In this document: piece after piece, positions 19,613 through 28,970 of the stretch | Layout: each line of letters opens with the position of its first letter | Position numbering within the stretch: the first letter of the stretch is position 1 | Position numbers and translations under genes: made by a program | The notes under the pieces: generated by a model | What the model saw: only the letters and a program-made list of their open reading frames with translations | Told to the model about the DNA's origin: nothing | Databases searched by the model: none | Origin: Vibrio litoralis DSM 17657 | GTDB lineage: Bacteria; Pseudomonadota; Gammaproteobacteria; Enterobacterales; Vibrionaceae | Length of the DNA: 64,000 nucleotides | Reading direction: 5' to 3' | Assembly (NCBI RefSeq): GCF_000426765.1 | Contig: NZ_AUFZ01000018.1 | Location: 124,001-188,000 of the forward strand

Positions 19613-19664
19613 TACCGCCCTTGTTAACCAGCGATTGGTTAAAAAGAGCAAGTAGGAGCGCTGT

Positions 19665-20114
19665 ATGCCAGAAATTAACAAGAAAAAAACGCTAGGCATT
19701 CTAGCCATTGCGGGTGTTGAGCCATATCAAGAGAAAGCCGGTGAAGAATACATGTCACCTGAGCAGATGGCTCACTTTACAAAAATTTTAAAAGCATGGC
19801 GTGACCAACTTCATGAAGAAGTTAGCCGCACTATGAGCCACATGAAAGACGAAGCAGCCAACTTCCCAGATCCGGTTGACCGTGCATCACAAGAAGAAGA
19901 GTTCAGCTTAGAGTTACGTAACCGTGACCGCGAGCGTCGTCTTATCAAGAAAATTGAAAAAACACTGATCAAAATCGAAGACGATGACTTTGGTTTCTGT
20001 GAGTCTTGCGGCATTGAAATCGGCATTCGTCGTTTAGAAGCAAGACCAACAGCGGATCTTTGTATCGACTGTAAAACCCTAGCAGAGCTTAAAGAAAAGC
20101 AAATGCAAGGTTAA
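19665..20114 (+). CDS. dksA: RNA polymerase-binding transcription factor DksA
   Basis: A 149-residue transcription factor that enters the RNA polymerase secondary channel and, with ppGpp, redirects transcription away from rRNA. It has a long coiled coil (about 35-105) with the acidic tip FPDPVD (Asp69/Asp72) and a four-cysteine zinc finger: Cys112, Cys115, Cys133, Cys136. Length matches DksA1-type proteins, and all four zinc ligands are present. The ribosome site TAGGAG lies 6-7 nt upstream of the ATG. A hairpin TTAACCA/TGGTTAA (19624-19642) sits in the leader. gluQ follows, as in other gammaproteobacteria, after a terminator-like hairpin. Confidence 0.95.
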   Translation: MPEINKKKTLGILAIAGVEPYQEKAGEEYMSPEQMAHFTKILKAWRDQLHEEVSRTMSHMKDEAANFPDPVDRASQEEEFSLELRNRDRERRLIKKIEKTLIKIEDDDFGFCESCGIEIGIRRLEARPTADLCIDCKTLAELKEKQMQG

Positions 20115-20123
20115 TAACACCAT

Positions 20124-20177
20124 CAAAGTCGCCTTTATACCACGGTATCTGATCTAGGGTTTAGGGGCGATTTTTTT
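20124..20177 (+). terminator. terminator-like hairpin between dksA and gluQ
   Basis: AAAGTCGCC (from 20125) pairs with GGCGATTTT (from 20166), followed by more T to 20177. The loop is about 30 nt, so it is probably a leaky terminator that lets some transcription into gluQ. Confidence 0.5.
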
Positions 20178-20195
20178 GCACGTAAGATTTATTTA

Positions 20196-21074
20196 ATGTC
20201 TACCTATATCGGTCGCTTTGCCCCATCCCCTTCTGGGCCGTTACACTTTGGCTCACTGGTTGCCGCACTTGGCAGCTATTTTCAAGCGAAATCTCAAGAT
20301 GGCCAATGGCTAGTTCGAATGGAAGATCTCGATCCTCCAAGAGAAATGCCGGGCGCAGCAAGCTTAATTTTATCGACTCTAGAAAGTTATGGTTTGCACT
20401 GGGATCAATCCGTGGTTTATCAAAGCCAACGCCACCAGCGCTACCAAGAGCAAATAGAAACTTGGCTGCAATCAGGCCATGCCTATTACTGCCAATGCAC
20501 TCGTAAACAAATTAAGCAATCCGGTGGTTTTTATCTAGGGACCTGTCGAGATCAAGCTATTCAAAGCCCAGAAAACTGCTCTATTCGTCTTAAAGTCGAT
20601 GAAGCCATTCAACAATTTTACGATGACAAACACGGCACCATTCAAATCCCGCTGCAATTAGCGCAAGAAGATTTTATTATCAAACGCCGAGATGGATTAT
20701 TTGCCTATAACCTAGCAGTGGTACTCGATGATATTGACCAAGGGGTCACACAAGTCGTCAGAGGCGCGGATTTAATCGAACCAACTGGTCGACAAATTAA
20801 CCTGTATCGCACCTTACAACAGCCCGAAGTCAGCTATATTCATCTCCCTTTAGCGGTGGATGCGCAAGGGAATAAATTATCCAAGCAAAACCATGCGCCA
20901 GCAGTGGATATCAAAAATCCTAAGCACACCTTAATTCAAGTGATGCGCTTTCTTGGTTTTAGTACCCCGAATGACTTTGCGTCCGCTAGCATAGAGCAAA
21001 TACTGCAATGGGGATGCCAAAATTGGACACTTGCTCAACTGCCCAATTCGCTAAAGGTCGATTCACCATTCTAA
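20196..21074 (+). CDS. gluQ: Glutamyl-Q tRNA(Asp) synthetase
   Basis: A 292-residue truncated paralogue of glutamyl-tRNA synthetase that attaches glutamate to the queuosine base of tRNA-Asp. It has the catalytic core only: class I signatures RFAPSPSGPLHFG (HIGH-like) at the N-terminus and GNKLSKQN (KMSKS-like) near residue 228. Zinc-type cysteines lie in YCQC and YLGTC. The anticodon-binding domain of GltX is absent, as expected. Next to dksA, its standard partner. The ATG has no strong ribosome site. Confidence 0.93.
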   Translation: MSTYIGRFAPSPSGPLHFGSLVAALGSYFQAKSQDGQWLVRMEDLDPPREMPGAASLILSTLESYGLHWDQSVVYQSQRHQRYQEQIETWLQSGHAYYCQCTRKQIKQSGGFYLGTCRDQAIQSPENCSIRLKVDEAIQQFYDDKHGTIQIPLQLAQEDFIIKRRDGLFAYNLAVVLDDIDQGVTQVVRGADLIEPTGRQINLYRTLQQPEVSYIHLPLAVDAQGNKLSKQNHAPAVDIKNPKHTLIQVMRFLGFSTPNDFASASIEQILQWGCQNWTLAQLPNSLKVDSPF

Positions 21075-21184
21075 AATGAGGCTAGCTAGGATATCATTGG
21101 CGAAATTTTTAGCTTTGCTTTGAATATTTGTTCTCGCTGTAGAATTTAGTCATCGCAGCATTACCAACACGACTGAGGTGGGTT

Positions 21185-22594
21185 ATTTTTACTCAAGCTG
21201 CTAATTTGTGTCGTAAACTATTTACCAACACAAAACCCGACCAATCGAGCTCAGCGCAGAACTGCTCAAATGGAGACGTTAACCTGAACATTATCACTCG
21301 CCAAGAGCATACGATTTCGCGCGCTCACATTAGTGGCAACGCGCTGAAAGTGCTCTATCGATTACACAATCATGGCTACGATGCTTTTCTTGTCGGTGGC
21401 GGTGTACGCGACCTACTACTAGACAAAGAGCCAAAAGATTTTGATATTGCCACCAATGCGACCCCAGAGCAGATCAAACAGCTGTTTCGCAATTGCCGTT
21501 TAATCGGTCGTCGCTTCCGTTTGGCACACATCATGTTTGGCCGTGAAATTATTGAAGTCGCCACTTTCCGTGGTCACCATCAAGAGCCAGAACAGAATCA
21601 GTCAGCCCAATCAAAAGAAGGCATGCTGTTACGCGATAATGTCTACGGCACAGTAGAAGAAGATGCCGAACGTCGTGATTTCACTATCAATGCCATGTAT
21701 TACAACATTGCCGATTACAGCATTCATGATTATGCCAATGGCGTGAAAGATCTAAAAGCTGGTGTGATCCGCATGATAGGCGATCCGGAAACCCGTTATC
21801 GTGAAGATCCGGTCCGTATGATTCGCGCGATTCGCTTTGCCGCTAAACTGGATATGACGATTGAGTCTAACACCGCGGCTCCAATCAAAGAGCTTGCTCA
21901 TTTAATGACTGGTGTGCCGGCTGCGCGTTTATTTGAAGAGTCACTGAAACTACTGCAATCAGGTCAAGGTTGGGCTACCTATCAGCTACTGCGTGAATTT
22001 GATTTATTTTCGAGCCTATTCCCTATTGTGGCGCAATACTTCACGCCAGAGCAAGATTCTGATGTCGAGAAAATGGTCGAAATCGCGTTAAAGTCGACGG
22101 ATAAACGCATCAATGAAGGCAAGCGTATTAACCCTGCCTTTATGTTTGCTGCATTCTTATGGTATCCGCTGCAAAAGCACGCTAAAGAATTAGCCGAAGT
22201 TCGAAAAATGAGCCATTACGATGCAATTATGATGGCTAGCAATCATATTCTCGATAAACAAGTGCGTCACTTAGCGATCCCACGTCGTCATAGCGCGACC
22301 ATTCGTGATATCTGGCAGTTACAACTACGTCTTACTCGTCGAACCGGTAAACGCGCCTTCCAGATGCTAGAGCTTAATAAGTTCCGCGCAGGCTTTGATA
22401 TGCTGGAAATGCGCGGCAAAGTCGAACAAGGCGAAACCGAAGAATTAGCCTTGTGGTGGCAAGAGTTCCAAGATGCTCCATCGGTTCATCGTCAAAATAT
22501 GGTACAAGCCTTAGGCGCACCAAAACCAACTGGTCGCCGTCGTAAACGTCCACAAGCTAAGAAAAAAAGCGCCAAACCAAAGGCTCAAGAATGA
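21185..22594 (+). CDS. pcnB: Poly(A) polymerase I, AUU start
   Basis: This 469-residue enzyme adds poly(A) tails to RNA and so promotes decay; it also affects plasmid copy number. It has the nucleotidyltransferase motif FLVGGGVRDLLLDKEPKDFDIATNA with its DxD pair, then the tRNA-nucleotidyltransferase-like RNA-binding region, and a very basic tail (RRRKRPQAKKK). The N-terminus conserved with E. coli (FTQAANLCRKLF against FTRVANFCRKVL) extends upstream of the first TTG and is preceded by ATT at 21185 with GAGGTG 4 nt upstream. E. coli pcnB is known to start at AUU, so I take the ATT as the start. folK overlaps the stop by 4 bp. Confidence 0.88.
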   Translation: MFTQAANLCRKLFTNTKPDQSSSAQNCSNGDVNLNIITRQEHTISRAHISGNALKVLYRLHNHGYDAFLVGGGVRDLLLDKEPKDFDIATNATPEQIKQLFRNCRLIGRRFRLAHIMFGREIIEVATFRGHHQEPEQNQSAQSKEGMLLRDNVYGTVEEDAERRDFTINAMYYNIADYSIHDYANGVKDLKAGVIRMIGDPETRYREDPVRMIRAIRFAAKLDMTIESNTAAPIKELAHLMTGVPAARLFEESLKLLQSGQGWATYQLLREFDLFSSLFPIVAQYFTPEQDSDVEKMVEIALKSTDKRINEGKRINPAFMFAAFLWYPLQKHAKELAEVRKMSHYDAIMMASNHILDKQVRHLAIPRRHSATIRDIWQLQLRLTRRTGKRAFQMLELNKFRAGFDMLEMRGKVEQGETEELALWWQEFQDAPSVHRQNMVQALGAPKPTGRRRKRPQAKKKSAKPKAQE

Positions 22595-23076
22595 TCACTG
22601 CCTACATTGCTATCGGCAGTAATTTAGCCGAACCAGTAGAACAAGCGAAGCGAGCTATTGAAGCGTTGCGTGATCATCCCCATATTAAGCTTATTGCTTG
22701 CTCGTCGTTGTATTCCAGTACTCCGATGGGCCCACAAGATCAGCCTGACTACATTAATGCCGTCGCTGAAATACAAACAGAATTATCACCTCTTGAGCTA
22801 CTCGATAACACCCAAGCTATCGAGCAACAACAAGGGCGTGTTCGCAAAGAAGAACGTTGGGGGCCAAGAAGCTTAGATCTCGACATTCTGCTTTATGGCG
22901 ATCAAGTGATTGATAACGAACGTTTAACCGTGCCTCATTACGGCATGAAAGTACGTGAATTTGTTATCTACCCGCTGTTTGAAATTGCCCCGAATTTATC
23001 TCTCCCGGATGGGACAGAGCTCAGGTCACTGCTCGACAGTATCGACCGTAACGGGCTCTCTATTTGGCAAGCTTAG
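22591..23076 (+). CDS. folK: HPPK (2-amino-4-hydroxy-6-hydroxymethyldihydropteridine pyrophosphokinase)
   Basis: A 161-residue folate-pathway kinase transferring pyrophosphate from ATP to hydroxymethyl-dihydropterin. It shows AYIAIGSNL at the start, the pterin loop and YSSTPMGPQDQPDYINAV, and the signature RWGPRSLDLDILLYG with the two Mg-binding aspartates. The ATG overlaps the pcnB stop (ATGA), so it is translationally coupled. It is followed by panB and panC on the same strand, giving a pcnB-folK-panB-panC cofactor operon as in E. coli. Confidence 0.94.
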   Translation: MITAYIAIGSNLAEPVEQAKRAIEALRDHPHIKLIACSSLYSSTPMGPQDQPDYINAVAEIQTELSPLELLDNTQAIEQQQGRVRKEERWGPRSLDLDILLYGDQVIDNERLTVPHYGMKVREFVIYPLFEIAPNLSLPDGTELRSLLDSIDRNGLSIWQA

Positions 23077-23108
23077 ACCGATAAGTTTGTTGTTATAAGG
23101 ACCAAATA

Positions 23109-23903
23109 ATGAAAAAAGTATCCATTAACACTTTAATCAAGTGGAAACAGGATGGTCGTAAGTTTGCGACATCAACCGCTTATGACGCTAGCTTTGCTCA
23201 GTTGTTTGAACAACAAGAAATGCCATTATTATTAGTTGGCGATTCACTCGGTATGGTACTGCAAGGTGAAGAAAGCACTTTGCCCGTGACCATTGAAGAT
23301 ATTGCCTACCACACTCGCTGCGTGCGCGCGGGTAGCCCTAATTGCTTGTTATTGGCTGACATGCCATTTATGAGCTACGCCACTCCAGAGCAAGCTTGTG
23401 ACAACGCTGCGGTTCTTATGCGTGCAGGCGCGAATATGGTGAAACTAGAAGGCGGAAGCTGGCTCGTTGAAACCGTGAAACAACTGACAGAGCGTTCTGT
23501 ACCAGTGTGTGCTCACCTTGGTTTGACCCCACAATCGGTCAATATTTTTGGCGGTTTCCGTATCCAAGGTCGTGAGCAAGAAAAAGCTCAACAGATTATT
23601 GATGATGCCATCGCACTACAAAATGCTGGCGCGCAGCTTCTAGTATTAGAGTGCGTGCCTAGTCAATTGGCTAAGCAAATTACCCAACAGCTACACATTC
23701 CAGTGATCGGCATTGGCGCAGGTAAAGACACCGATGGCCAGATTCTAGTGATGCATGACATGTTTGGTATTTCAGCCAACTACATGCCTAAATTTTCAAA
23801 AAACTTTTTAACCGAAACCGGCAGCATGCAAGCCGCTGTTCAGCAATATATTCAAGATGTTGAAGCTGGGATCTTCCCTGGCCCAGAGCATAGCTTTGAA
23901 TAG
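23109..23903 (+). CDS. panB: 3-methyl-2-oxobutanoate hydroxymethyltransferase
   Basis: 264 residues, full length. It makes ketopantoate from alpha-ketoisovalerate and 5,10-methylene-THF, the first step to pantothenate and CoA. Conserved blocks: [40 protein letters not shown] [12 protein letters not shown], and VIGIGAG. AAGGA sits 6-7 nt upstream of the ATG. It is 32 bp after folK, so probably co-transcribed. Folate supply (FolK) and a folate-dependent pantothenate step (PanB) are adjacent. Confidence 0.95.
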   Translation: MKKVSINTLIKWKQDGRKFATSTAYDASFAQLFEQQEMPLLLVGDSLGMVLQGEESTLPVTIEDIAYHTRCVRAGSPNCLLLADMPFMSYATPEQACDNAAVLMRAGANMVKLEGGSWLVETVKQLTERSVPVCAHLGLTPQSVNIFGGFRIQGREQEKAQQIIDDAIALQNAGAQLLVLECVPSQLAKQITQQLHIPVIGIGAGKDTDGQILVMHDMFGISANYMPKFSKNFLTETGSMQAAVQQYIQDVEAGIFPGPEHSFE

Positions 23904-23932
23904 TTTTGTGCTGATATAAGTAAGGAACAAGT

Positions 23933-24820
23933 ATGCAAACTTTTGCCGATATTCTCTCTCTAAGAGAACAACTTAAAAGCGCACGTCGCGATGGTCGTCG
24001 TATCGCTTTTGTCCCAACAATGGGCAACTTACACGAAGGTCACCTCACACTGGTTCGCAAAGCCCGTGAACACGCCGATCTGGTTGTGGTCAGTATTTTT
24101 GTCAATCCAATGCAGTTTGAGCGCTCAGATGACTTAAACAACTACCCAAGAACACTGGATGATGACCTCAGCAAACTGAATACTGAAGGCGTCGATTTTG
24201 TGTTCACGCCAACACCTGAGATCATCTACCCTGAAGGCTTAGATAAACAAACCTTTATCGAAGTTCCTGGGTTATCACACATGCTAGAAGGCGCATCTCG
24301 CCCTGGGCATTTCCGCGGCGTAAGCACTATCGTGACTAAGCTGTTTAATATCGTTCAACCAGATGTCGCTTGCTTTGGCGAGAAAGATTTCCAACAGCTA
24401 GCCGTGATCAAAAAAATGGTGACGGACCTTGCTTTGGATATTGAGGTTATCGGCGTACCAACCGTTCGTGAATTAGATGGACTCGCGATGAGTTCACGTA
24501 ACGGACTATTAAGTTTGAGTGAGCGTCAAAGAGCCCCAGTGCTCGCAAGAACCATGCGTTGGATTGGCAGCCAAATTCGTGGGGGACGTGATGATTATGC
24601 CTCGCTACTAGAATATGGCAACGATCAACTACGTGCCGCAGATTTAGATCCGGATGAAATCTTTATTCGTGATGCAGAAAGCCTGCAATTACCAAACGAA
24701 GACACCACTCAAGTTGTGATTTTGATGTCAGCATTCCTAGGTAAAGCACGTTTAATTGATAATCTAGTGGTTGAGCTTAATCTGCAAAACACTCAAGATA
24801 GCAACAGCGAAGAAGAGTAG
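23933..24820 (+). CDS. panC: Pantothenate synthetase
   Basis: 295 residues. It joins pantoate and beta-alanine with ATP to give pantothenate. It has the adenylate-forming HIGH-like motif [27 protein letters not shown], and KMSKS-like MSSRNGLLS. It is 29 bp after panB; no panD lies here, so beta-alanine synthesis must be encoded elsewhere. It has a slightly long acidic tail (DSNSEEE). A 20-bp perfect hairpin ends the transcript and also serves the convergent yadGH operon. Confidence 0.95.
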   Translation: MQTFADILSLREQLKSARRDGRRIAFVPTMGNLHEGHLTLVRKAREHADLVVVSIFVNPMQFERSDDLNNYPRTLDDDLSKLNTEGVDFVFTPTPEIIYPEGLDKQTFIEVPGLSHMLEGASRPGHFRGVSTIVTKLFNIVQPDVACFGEKDFQQLAVIKKMVTDLALDIEVIGVPTVRELDGLAMSSRNGLLSLSERQRAPVLARTMRWIGSQIRGGRDDYASLLEYGNDQLRAADLDPDEIFIRDAESLQLPNEDTTQVVILMSAFLGKARLIDNLVVELNLQNTQDSNSEEE

Positions 24821-24842
24821 CTTACCCTCCTTTCTGATATTT

Positions 24843-24888
24843 AAACAACAAGGCCTGAATCAAGTGATTGATTCAGGCCTTGTTGTTT
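24843..24888. terminator. bidirectional terminator panC / yadH
   Basis: A perfect 20-bp stem (24843-24862 with 24869-24888) and a 6-nt loop. A-rich and T-rich ends allow function for both convergent transcripts. Confidence 0.9.
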
Positions 24889-24902
24889 ATACGTAGATAG
24901 CA

Positions 24903-25673
24903 TTAACTGCGCAGACCAATACCACGAGACACTAAATAATACGCCACGCTATATAGAGCTACGATAAACACCATTAACACGCCAAATGAGGTGTAGATAC
25001 CAACATCGGAAACTCCTAGGAAGCCATAACGGAACGCATTGACCATATAAACGATCGGGTTAATCTTCGACACGCCTTGCCAAAATTCCGGTAGCAAGCT
25101 AATTGAATAAAACACCCCACCTAGATAAGTCAGTGGTGTTAACACAAAGGTCGGAATAATCGAAATGTCATCAAAAGTATCGGCAAATACCGCATTAATC
25201 AGCCCACCTAGTGCAAACACTACCGAGGTAAAAAAGACCGTCGAGATAATGATAAACCAATGATGGATGTGTAAATCGACAAAGAACATCGATACCCCGG
25301 TCACCATCGCACCGACCATTAAGCCACGAGTTACCCCACCCATCACATAGCCACAAATAATAATATGATGAGGTACCGGCGCCACCAGCAACTCCTCAAT
25401 GTTCTTCTGAAATTTTGCACTAAAGAATGACGAAGCCACATTGGAATAAGAGTTGGTGATCACCGACATCATGATCAGGCCTGGCACGATATATTCCATA
25501 TAACTAAAACCGTTCATTTCACCAATGCGTGAGCCGATTAAGTTACCAAAAATAATAAAGTACAAGGTCATTGTGATCGCTGGTGGTACGATAGTTTGCA
25601 CCCAGATACGCATAAAGCGACGAATCTCTTTAGTAACTAAGCTTTTAAATGCAGTCCAATATAACTCTGCCAT
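24903..25673 (-). CDS. yadH: ABC-2 type transport permease (YadH)
   Basis: A 256-residue inner-membrane permease with about six helices and the ABC-2 signature region (ALGGLINAVFADTFDDISIIPTFVLTPLTYLGGVFYSI). It partners the ATPase encoded immediately upstream: the stop of yadG and start of yadH overlap (TAATG), showing tight coupling. Homologous to E. coli YadH; the exported substrate is not known. The sequence gives no hint beyond the general drug/polysaccharide exporter class. Confidence 0.9.
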   Translation of the reverse strand: MAELYWTAFKSLVTKEIRRFMRIWVQTIVPPAITMTLYFIIFGNLIGSRIGEMNGFSYMEYIVPGLIMMSVITNSYSNVASSFFSAKFQKNIEELLVAPVPHHIIICGYVMGGVTRGLMVGAMVTGVSMFFVDLHIHHWFIIISTVFFTSVVFALGGLINAVFADTFDDISIIPTFVLTPLTYLGGVFYSISLLPEFWQGVSKINPIVYMVNAFRYGFLGVSDVGIYTSFGVLMVFIVALYSVAYYLVSRGIGLRS

Positions 25674-26626
25674 TACAGGGTTGCTCCTTGTGCTTGTTTT
25701 TTCTCAGTATTTGTCTTTTCACCATTGCGTACGATAGTGACAAATAACTCTTCTAATCGGTTGGCTTTATTGCGCATCGATAATACCTGTACACCTTGAG
25801 CCGTTAATTGCTCAAATACTCGGTTTAAGCCCTGAGTTTTATCAATTTCCACTTCTAGGCTATTGGGAGAAAAATGCGTGATGTTAGCATCTTCAAGTAC
25901 TGGCGTTTGCTCGCAATCTTGCAAATCAAAAATAAAGGTTTCGACATGCAGTTTAGTCAACAAGGCTTTCATCGAAGTATTTTCGATCACTTCGCCGCGG
26001 TTGATAATACCGATATTACGACACAGCATTTCCGCTTCTTCTAAATAGTGAGTCGTCAGAATAATCGTTACGCCCTCTTGGTTGATCGTTTTCAAGAACT
26101 CCCACATTGAACGACGCAACTCAATATCTACCCCAGCAGTTGGCTCATCGAGAATCAGCAATTTAGGCTCATGCATCAATGCGCGAGCAATCATCAAACG
26201 GCGCTTCATACCACCAGAGAGGTTACGCGCACGCTCATTACGCTTTTCCCATAGATCGAGCTGCGAGAGGTACTTTTGAGCACGTTCTTTGGCTAAAGAG
26301 ACTGACACGCCATAATAACCCGCTTGTTGCATCACGATTTGCTCAACCGTTTCAAATGGGTTGAAGTTAAATTCTTGTGGTACTAAACCTAGTTGTTGCT
26401 TGGCTTTGACTAAATCAGTATCAATGTCGTAGCCGAACACTTTAACTTGGCCTGAAGTTTTATTAACTAGTGAGCTAATCACGCCAATGGTGGTCGATTT
26501 ACCTGCGCCATTTGGACCTAATAGTGCGTAAAAATCGCCTTGCTCAACGTTGAGTGAAACCCCTTTCAGCGCTTCAACACCACCCGCATAGACTTTACGT
26601 AACGCTTGAATTTCTAATGCATACAT
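25673..26626 (-). CDS. yadG: ABC transporter ATP-binding protein (YadG)
   Basis: A 317-residue ATPase of the CcmA/NodI/DrrA class. Walker A LLGPNGAGKSTT is at about residues 35-46, then the Q-loop VPQEFNFNPFETV, signature LSGGMKRRLMIARAL, Walker B LLILDEPTAGVD, and the H-loop LTTHYLEEAE. The extended C-terminus is typical of drug-export ATPases. With YadH it forms a two-gene exporter, divergent from can, as in E. coli where yadG also adjoins can. No substrate can be named. Confidence 0.9.
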   Translation of the reverse strand: MYALEIQALRKVYAGGVEALKGVSLNVEQGDFYALLGPNGAGKSTTIGVISSLVNKTSGQVKVFGYDIDTDLVKAKQQLGLVPQEFNFNPFETVEQIVMQQAGYYGVSVSLAKERAQKYLSQLDLWEKRNERARNLSGGMKRRLMIARALMHEPKLLILDEPTAGVDIELRRSMWEFLKTINQEGVTIILTTHYLEEAEMLCRNIGIINRGEVIENTSMKALLTKLHVETFIFDLQDCEQTPVLEDANITHFSPNSLEVEIDKTQGLNRVFEQLTAQGVQVLSMRNKANRLEELFVTIVRNGEKTNTEKKQAQGATL

Positions 26627-26721
26627 AATATTTTTTACCCTGAATTGATGATTTGATCACAAATCGGATTTGATTTTTATCAGTCTTGTGTATAGTTAGG
26701 CAGATCAATGAGGAAGATAAC

Positions 26722-27393
26722 ATGCCAGACATTAAACAGTTATTTCAAAATAACTCGACTTGGGCTCAGTCGATAAAATCAGAACGCCCTGAGTTTTTCG
26801 CTAAATTAGAAGAATCACAACACCCTGAATACCTATGGATTGGTTGTTCGGATAGTCGAGTACCCGCTGAGCGTCTTACCGGACTCTACTCGGGAGAATT
26901 GTTTGTTCACCGTAATGTGGCAAACCAAGTTATTCATACCGACCTCAACTGCTTATCTGTCGTTCAATATGCAGTCGATGTGTTAAAAGTTAAACATATC
27001 ATCATTTGTGGCCACTACGGCTGTGGCGGTGTACAAGCATCGATTGATAATCCAAACCTTGGCCTTATCAACAACTGGTTGCTACACATTCGTGATTTAT
27101 ACCTAAAACACCGTAACTGGCTTGGTCAATTCCCGAAAGAAGAATGGGCCAATAAACTATGTGAAATCAACGTTGCCGAACAAGTATACAACTTAGGTAA
27201 CTCTACCGTGCTGCAACAAGCTTGGGAACGCGGCCAAAACATTGAAATTCACGGTTGGGTATACGGTATTGGTGATGGTGTACTTAATGACCTAGGCGTT
27301 CGCTGCCACAGTCGTGAGTCACTTGAAATATCTCACCAAGCATCTCTGGCTAAAATCTTAAATGAAGATAACCCAGAAAATCTAAACATATAA
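26722..27393 (+). CDS. can: Beta-carbonic anhydrase
   Basis: A 223-residue zinc enzyme interconverting CO2 and bicarbonate, needed for growth in air. Zinc ligands Cys42 and Asp44 lie in GCSDSR, His98 and Cys101 in GHYGCGG, matching E. coli Can numbering. I chose the ATG at 26722 because GAGGAA precedes it at proper distance. A GTG at 26686 would add 12 residues (MCIVRQ...) without support from the family. It is divergent from yadG and closed by a strong terminator. Confidence 0.95.
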   Translation: MPDIKQLFQNNSTWAQSIKSERPEFFAKLEESQHPEYLWIGCSDSRVPAERLTGLYSGELFVHRNVANQVIHTDLNCLSVVQYAVDVLKVKHIIICGHYGCGGVQASIDNPNLGLINNWLLHIRDLYLKHRNWLGQFPKEEWANKLCEINVAEQVYNLGNSTVLQQAWERGQNIEIHGWVYGIGDGVLNDLGVRCHSRESLEISHQASLAKILNEDNPENLNI

Positions 27394-27420
27394 CTCAATC
27401 AAACGAGTGAATAGTCAATA

Positions 27421-27452
27421 AAAGAGCGACCGATTTGGTCGCTCTTTTTTAT
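27421..27452 (+). terminator. terminator of can
   Basis: An 11-bp perfect stem AAAGAGCGACC / GGTCGCTCTTT (27421-27431 with 27437-27447), 5-nt loop, then T run. Confidence 0.9.
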
Positions 27453-27547
27453 TGTTACAACAAGAATACTGACTTTGATTTCACTCTACCAATGATCTTG
27501 ATTCATAGTGAACATCACTGGTAAGAATAGTCTACTAATTCTTATTA

Positions 27548-28078
27548 TTACTCCTGTGGCACTACCTTACCAATGTAAGGCAAGTGACGGTAGTTTTGCG
27601 AGTAATCAATCCCCACACCAACGACAAATTCATCTGGAATTTCAAAGCCAATCCATTTTGCATCAACGTGTACTTCACGACGTGATGGCTTATCAAGAAG
27701 AGTACAGATCTCAATTGAGTTTGGTTCACGAATTTCTAAAATTTCACACACTTTACTTAGCGTGTTACCTGTATCGATAATATCTTCAACTAAAAGGACA
27801 TCTTTGCCTTTAATATCATCATCAAGGTCTTTTAAGATTCGCACATCACGAGTACTTCTCATGCCGTTACCGTAGCTAGAAGCGGTCATAAAGTCGATTT
27901 GATGATTAACCTCGATAGAACGAGACAAATCTGCCATAAACACATACGAACCACGTAGTAGGCCAATAATCACCAAATTTTCGGATCCTTGATAATGCTC
28001 AGCAATAGACTTGCCTAGCGCTTTCACTCGATCTTGCACTTCCTGTTCAGAGATCATTACTTCTACAGTGTGTTTCAT
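27548..28078 (-). CDS. hpt: Hypoxanthine phosphoribosyltransferase
   Basis: A 176-residue purine-salvage enzyme that makes IMP (and GMP) from hypoxanthine (guanine) and PRPP. It shows [12 protein letters not shown], the PRPP-binding loop [14 protein letters not shown], and the hood/metal region DKPSRREV...[12 protein letters not shown] chose ATG 28078 because [10 protein letters not shown] is the family N-terminus and a GAGA site precedes it; a start ten codons earlier is not supported. It is divergent from the LuxR/HapR-type gene, the arrangement seen in Vibrio. Confidence 0.95.
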   Translation of the reverse strand: MKHTVEVMISEQEVQDRVKALGKSIAEHYQGSENLVIIGLLRGSYVFMADLSRSIEVNHQIDFMTASSYGNGMRSTRDVRILKDLDDDIKGKDVLLVEDIIDTGNTLSKVCEILEIREPNSIEICTLLDKPSRREVHVDAKWIGFEIPDEFVVGVGIDYSQNYRHLPYIGKVVPQE

Positions 28079-28283
28079 ATTTTTCTCAATATTTAGATTT
28101 TGCAACAAAATAAGTTTTACCCAATAAGTAAAACTTTGACGTCAAGCAACCTATTCTAGCACTGCAAGCGCCTAACGTTAACTTTTACCCGAGATATTCT
28201 ACTCACTGATGATATTTCAATCGATTGACACAAAAATCCACAGAGGTAGACTCATTCATATAATAAATATAATAACCCAAACT

Positions 28284-28289
28284 ATAATG
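28284..28289 (+). promoter_or_regulatory. candidate -10 of the luxR/hapR gene
   Basis: A perfect TATAAT at 28284-28289 in the AT-rich gap, with no good -35, would give a leader of about 46 nt. Quorum regulator promoters of this class are often controlled mainly after transcription. Confidence 0.35.
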
Positions 28290-28341
28290 TTATTTATAAA
28301 GCTCTCCGACCATTATGTAGGGAGCGAGCTAGGACTTAAGT

Positions 28342-28950
28342 ATGGATATGATTACGAAACGCCCAAGGACTCGGTTAACCCCAAAGAAAAGGAAACTACA
28401 ATTATTAGAGATTGGTATAGAGGTATTCGCGCGGCGCGGTATTGGCCGAGGTGGTCATGCAGATATTGCTGAAGTAGCCCAAGTCTCTGTCGCCACCGTT
28501 TTTAATTACTTCCCCACTCGCGAAGATTTGGTTGAAGCGGTATTAAGCGACGTTGAACAGCACTTTGCCAATTTTTTAAATCAAAATATCGATCATTCAC
28601 TTCCTGTAAGACAAAATCTAGACAACCTCTGCCAGCAATTAATTGATGCGGTATTAGATGATGCACAATGGCTTAAGATTTGGTTTGAGTGGAGTACCTC
28701 AACTCGAGATGATGTTTGGCCTTTATTTGTGGCAACTCATGGAAAGCATCAACAATACTTCCGCGACCTGTTTTCAAACTCGATTAAAAATGGTGAATTA
28801 GAAGAAAAACATAACCCGGGTAATATCGCCAAACTCTTCCATGGCATGTGTTACTCACTCTTCATTCAAGCGAATCGTACCCCTGATAAACAATATCTAA
28901 CGCAGCTAACCACTAGCTTCTTAGATATGTTGTGCATTTATAAAAATTAA
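28342..28950 (+). CDS. luxR: Quorum-sensing master regulator, LuxR/HapR/SmcR family (TetR-type)
   Basis: A 202-residue TetR-fold transcription factor. The N-terminal DNA-binding domain carries the family hallmark KRPRTRL..KRK, then RRGIGRGGHADIAEVAQVSV and ATVFNYFPTREDLVE. The dimer/ligand domain shows WFEWSTSTRDDVWPLF and it ends LDMLCIYKN as in HapR. This is the high-cell-density regulator of Vibrio that controls biofilm, proteases, competence and type VI genes. It lies next to hpt, as hapR does in V. cholerae. TAGGA lies 7 nt before the ATG. In Vibrio the mRNA is a target of Qrr small RNAs. Which species-specific name applies (luxR, hapR, opaR, smcR, litR) cannot be settled here. Confidence 0.93.
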   Translation: MDMITKRPRTRLTPKKRKLQLLEIGIEVFARRGIGRGGHADIAEVAQVSVATVFNYFPTREDLVEAVLSDVEQHFANFLNQNIDHSLPVRQNLDNLCQQLIDAVLDDAQWLKIWFEWSTSTRDDVWPLFVATHGKHQQYFRDLFSNSIKNGELEEKHNPGNIAKLFHGMCYSLFIQANRTPDKQYLTQLTTSFLDMLCIYKN

Positions 28951-28970
28951 GGAAAAGAAGGGATAAAGAG

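Noticed and set aside
26686..26721. Longer start for carbonic anhydrase (MCIVRQ...)
   Set aside because: GTG start with no ribosome site; the ATG at 26722 has GAGGAA and fits the family.
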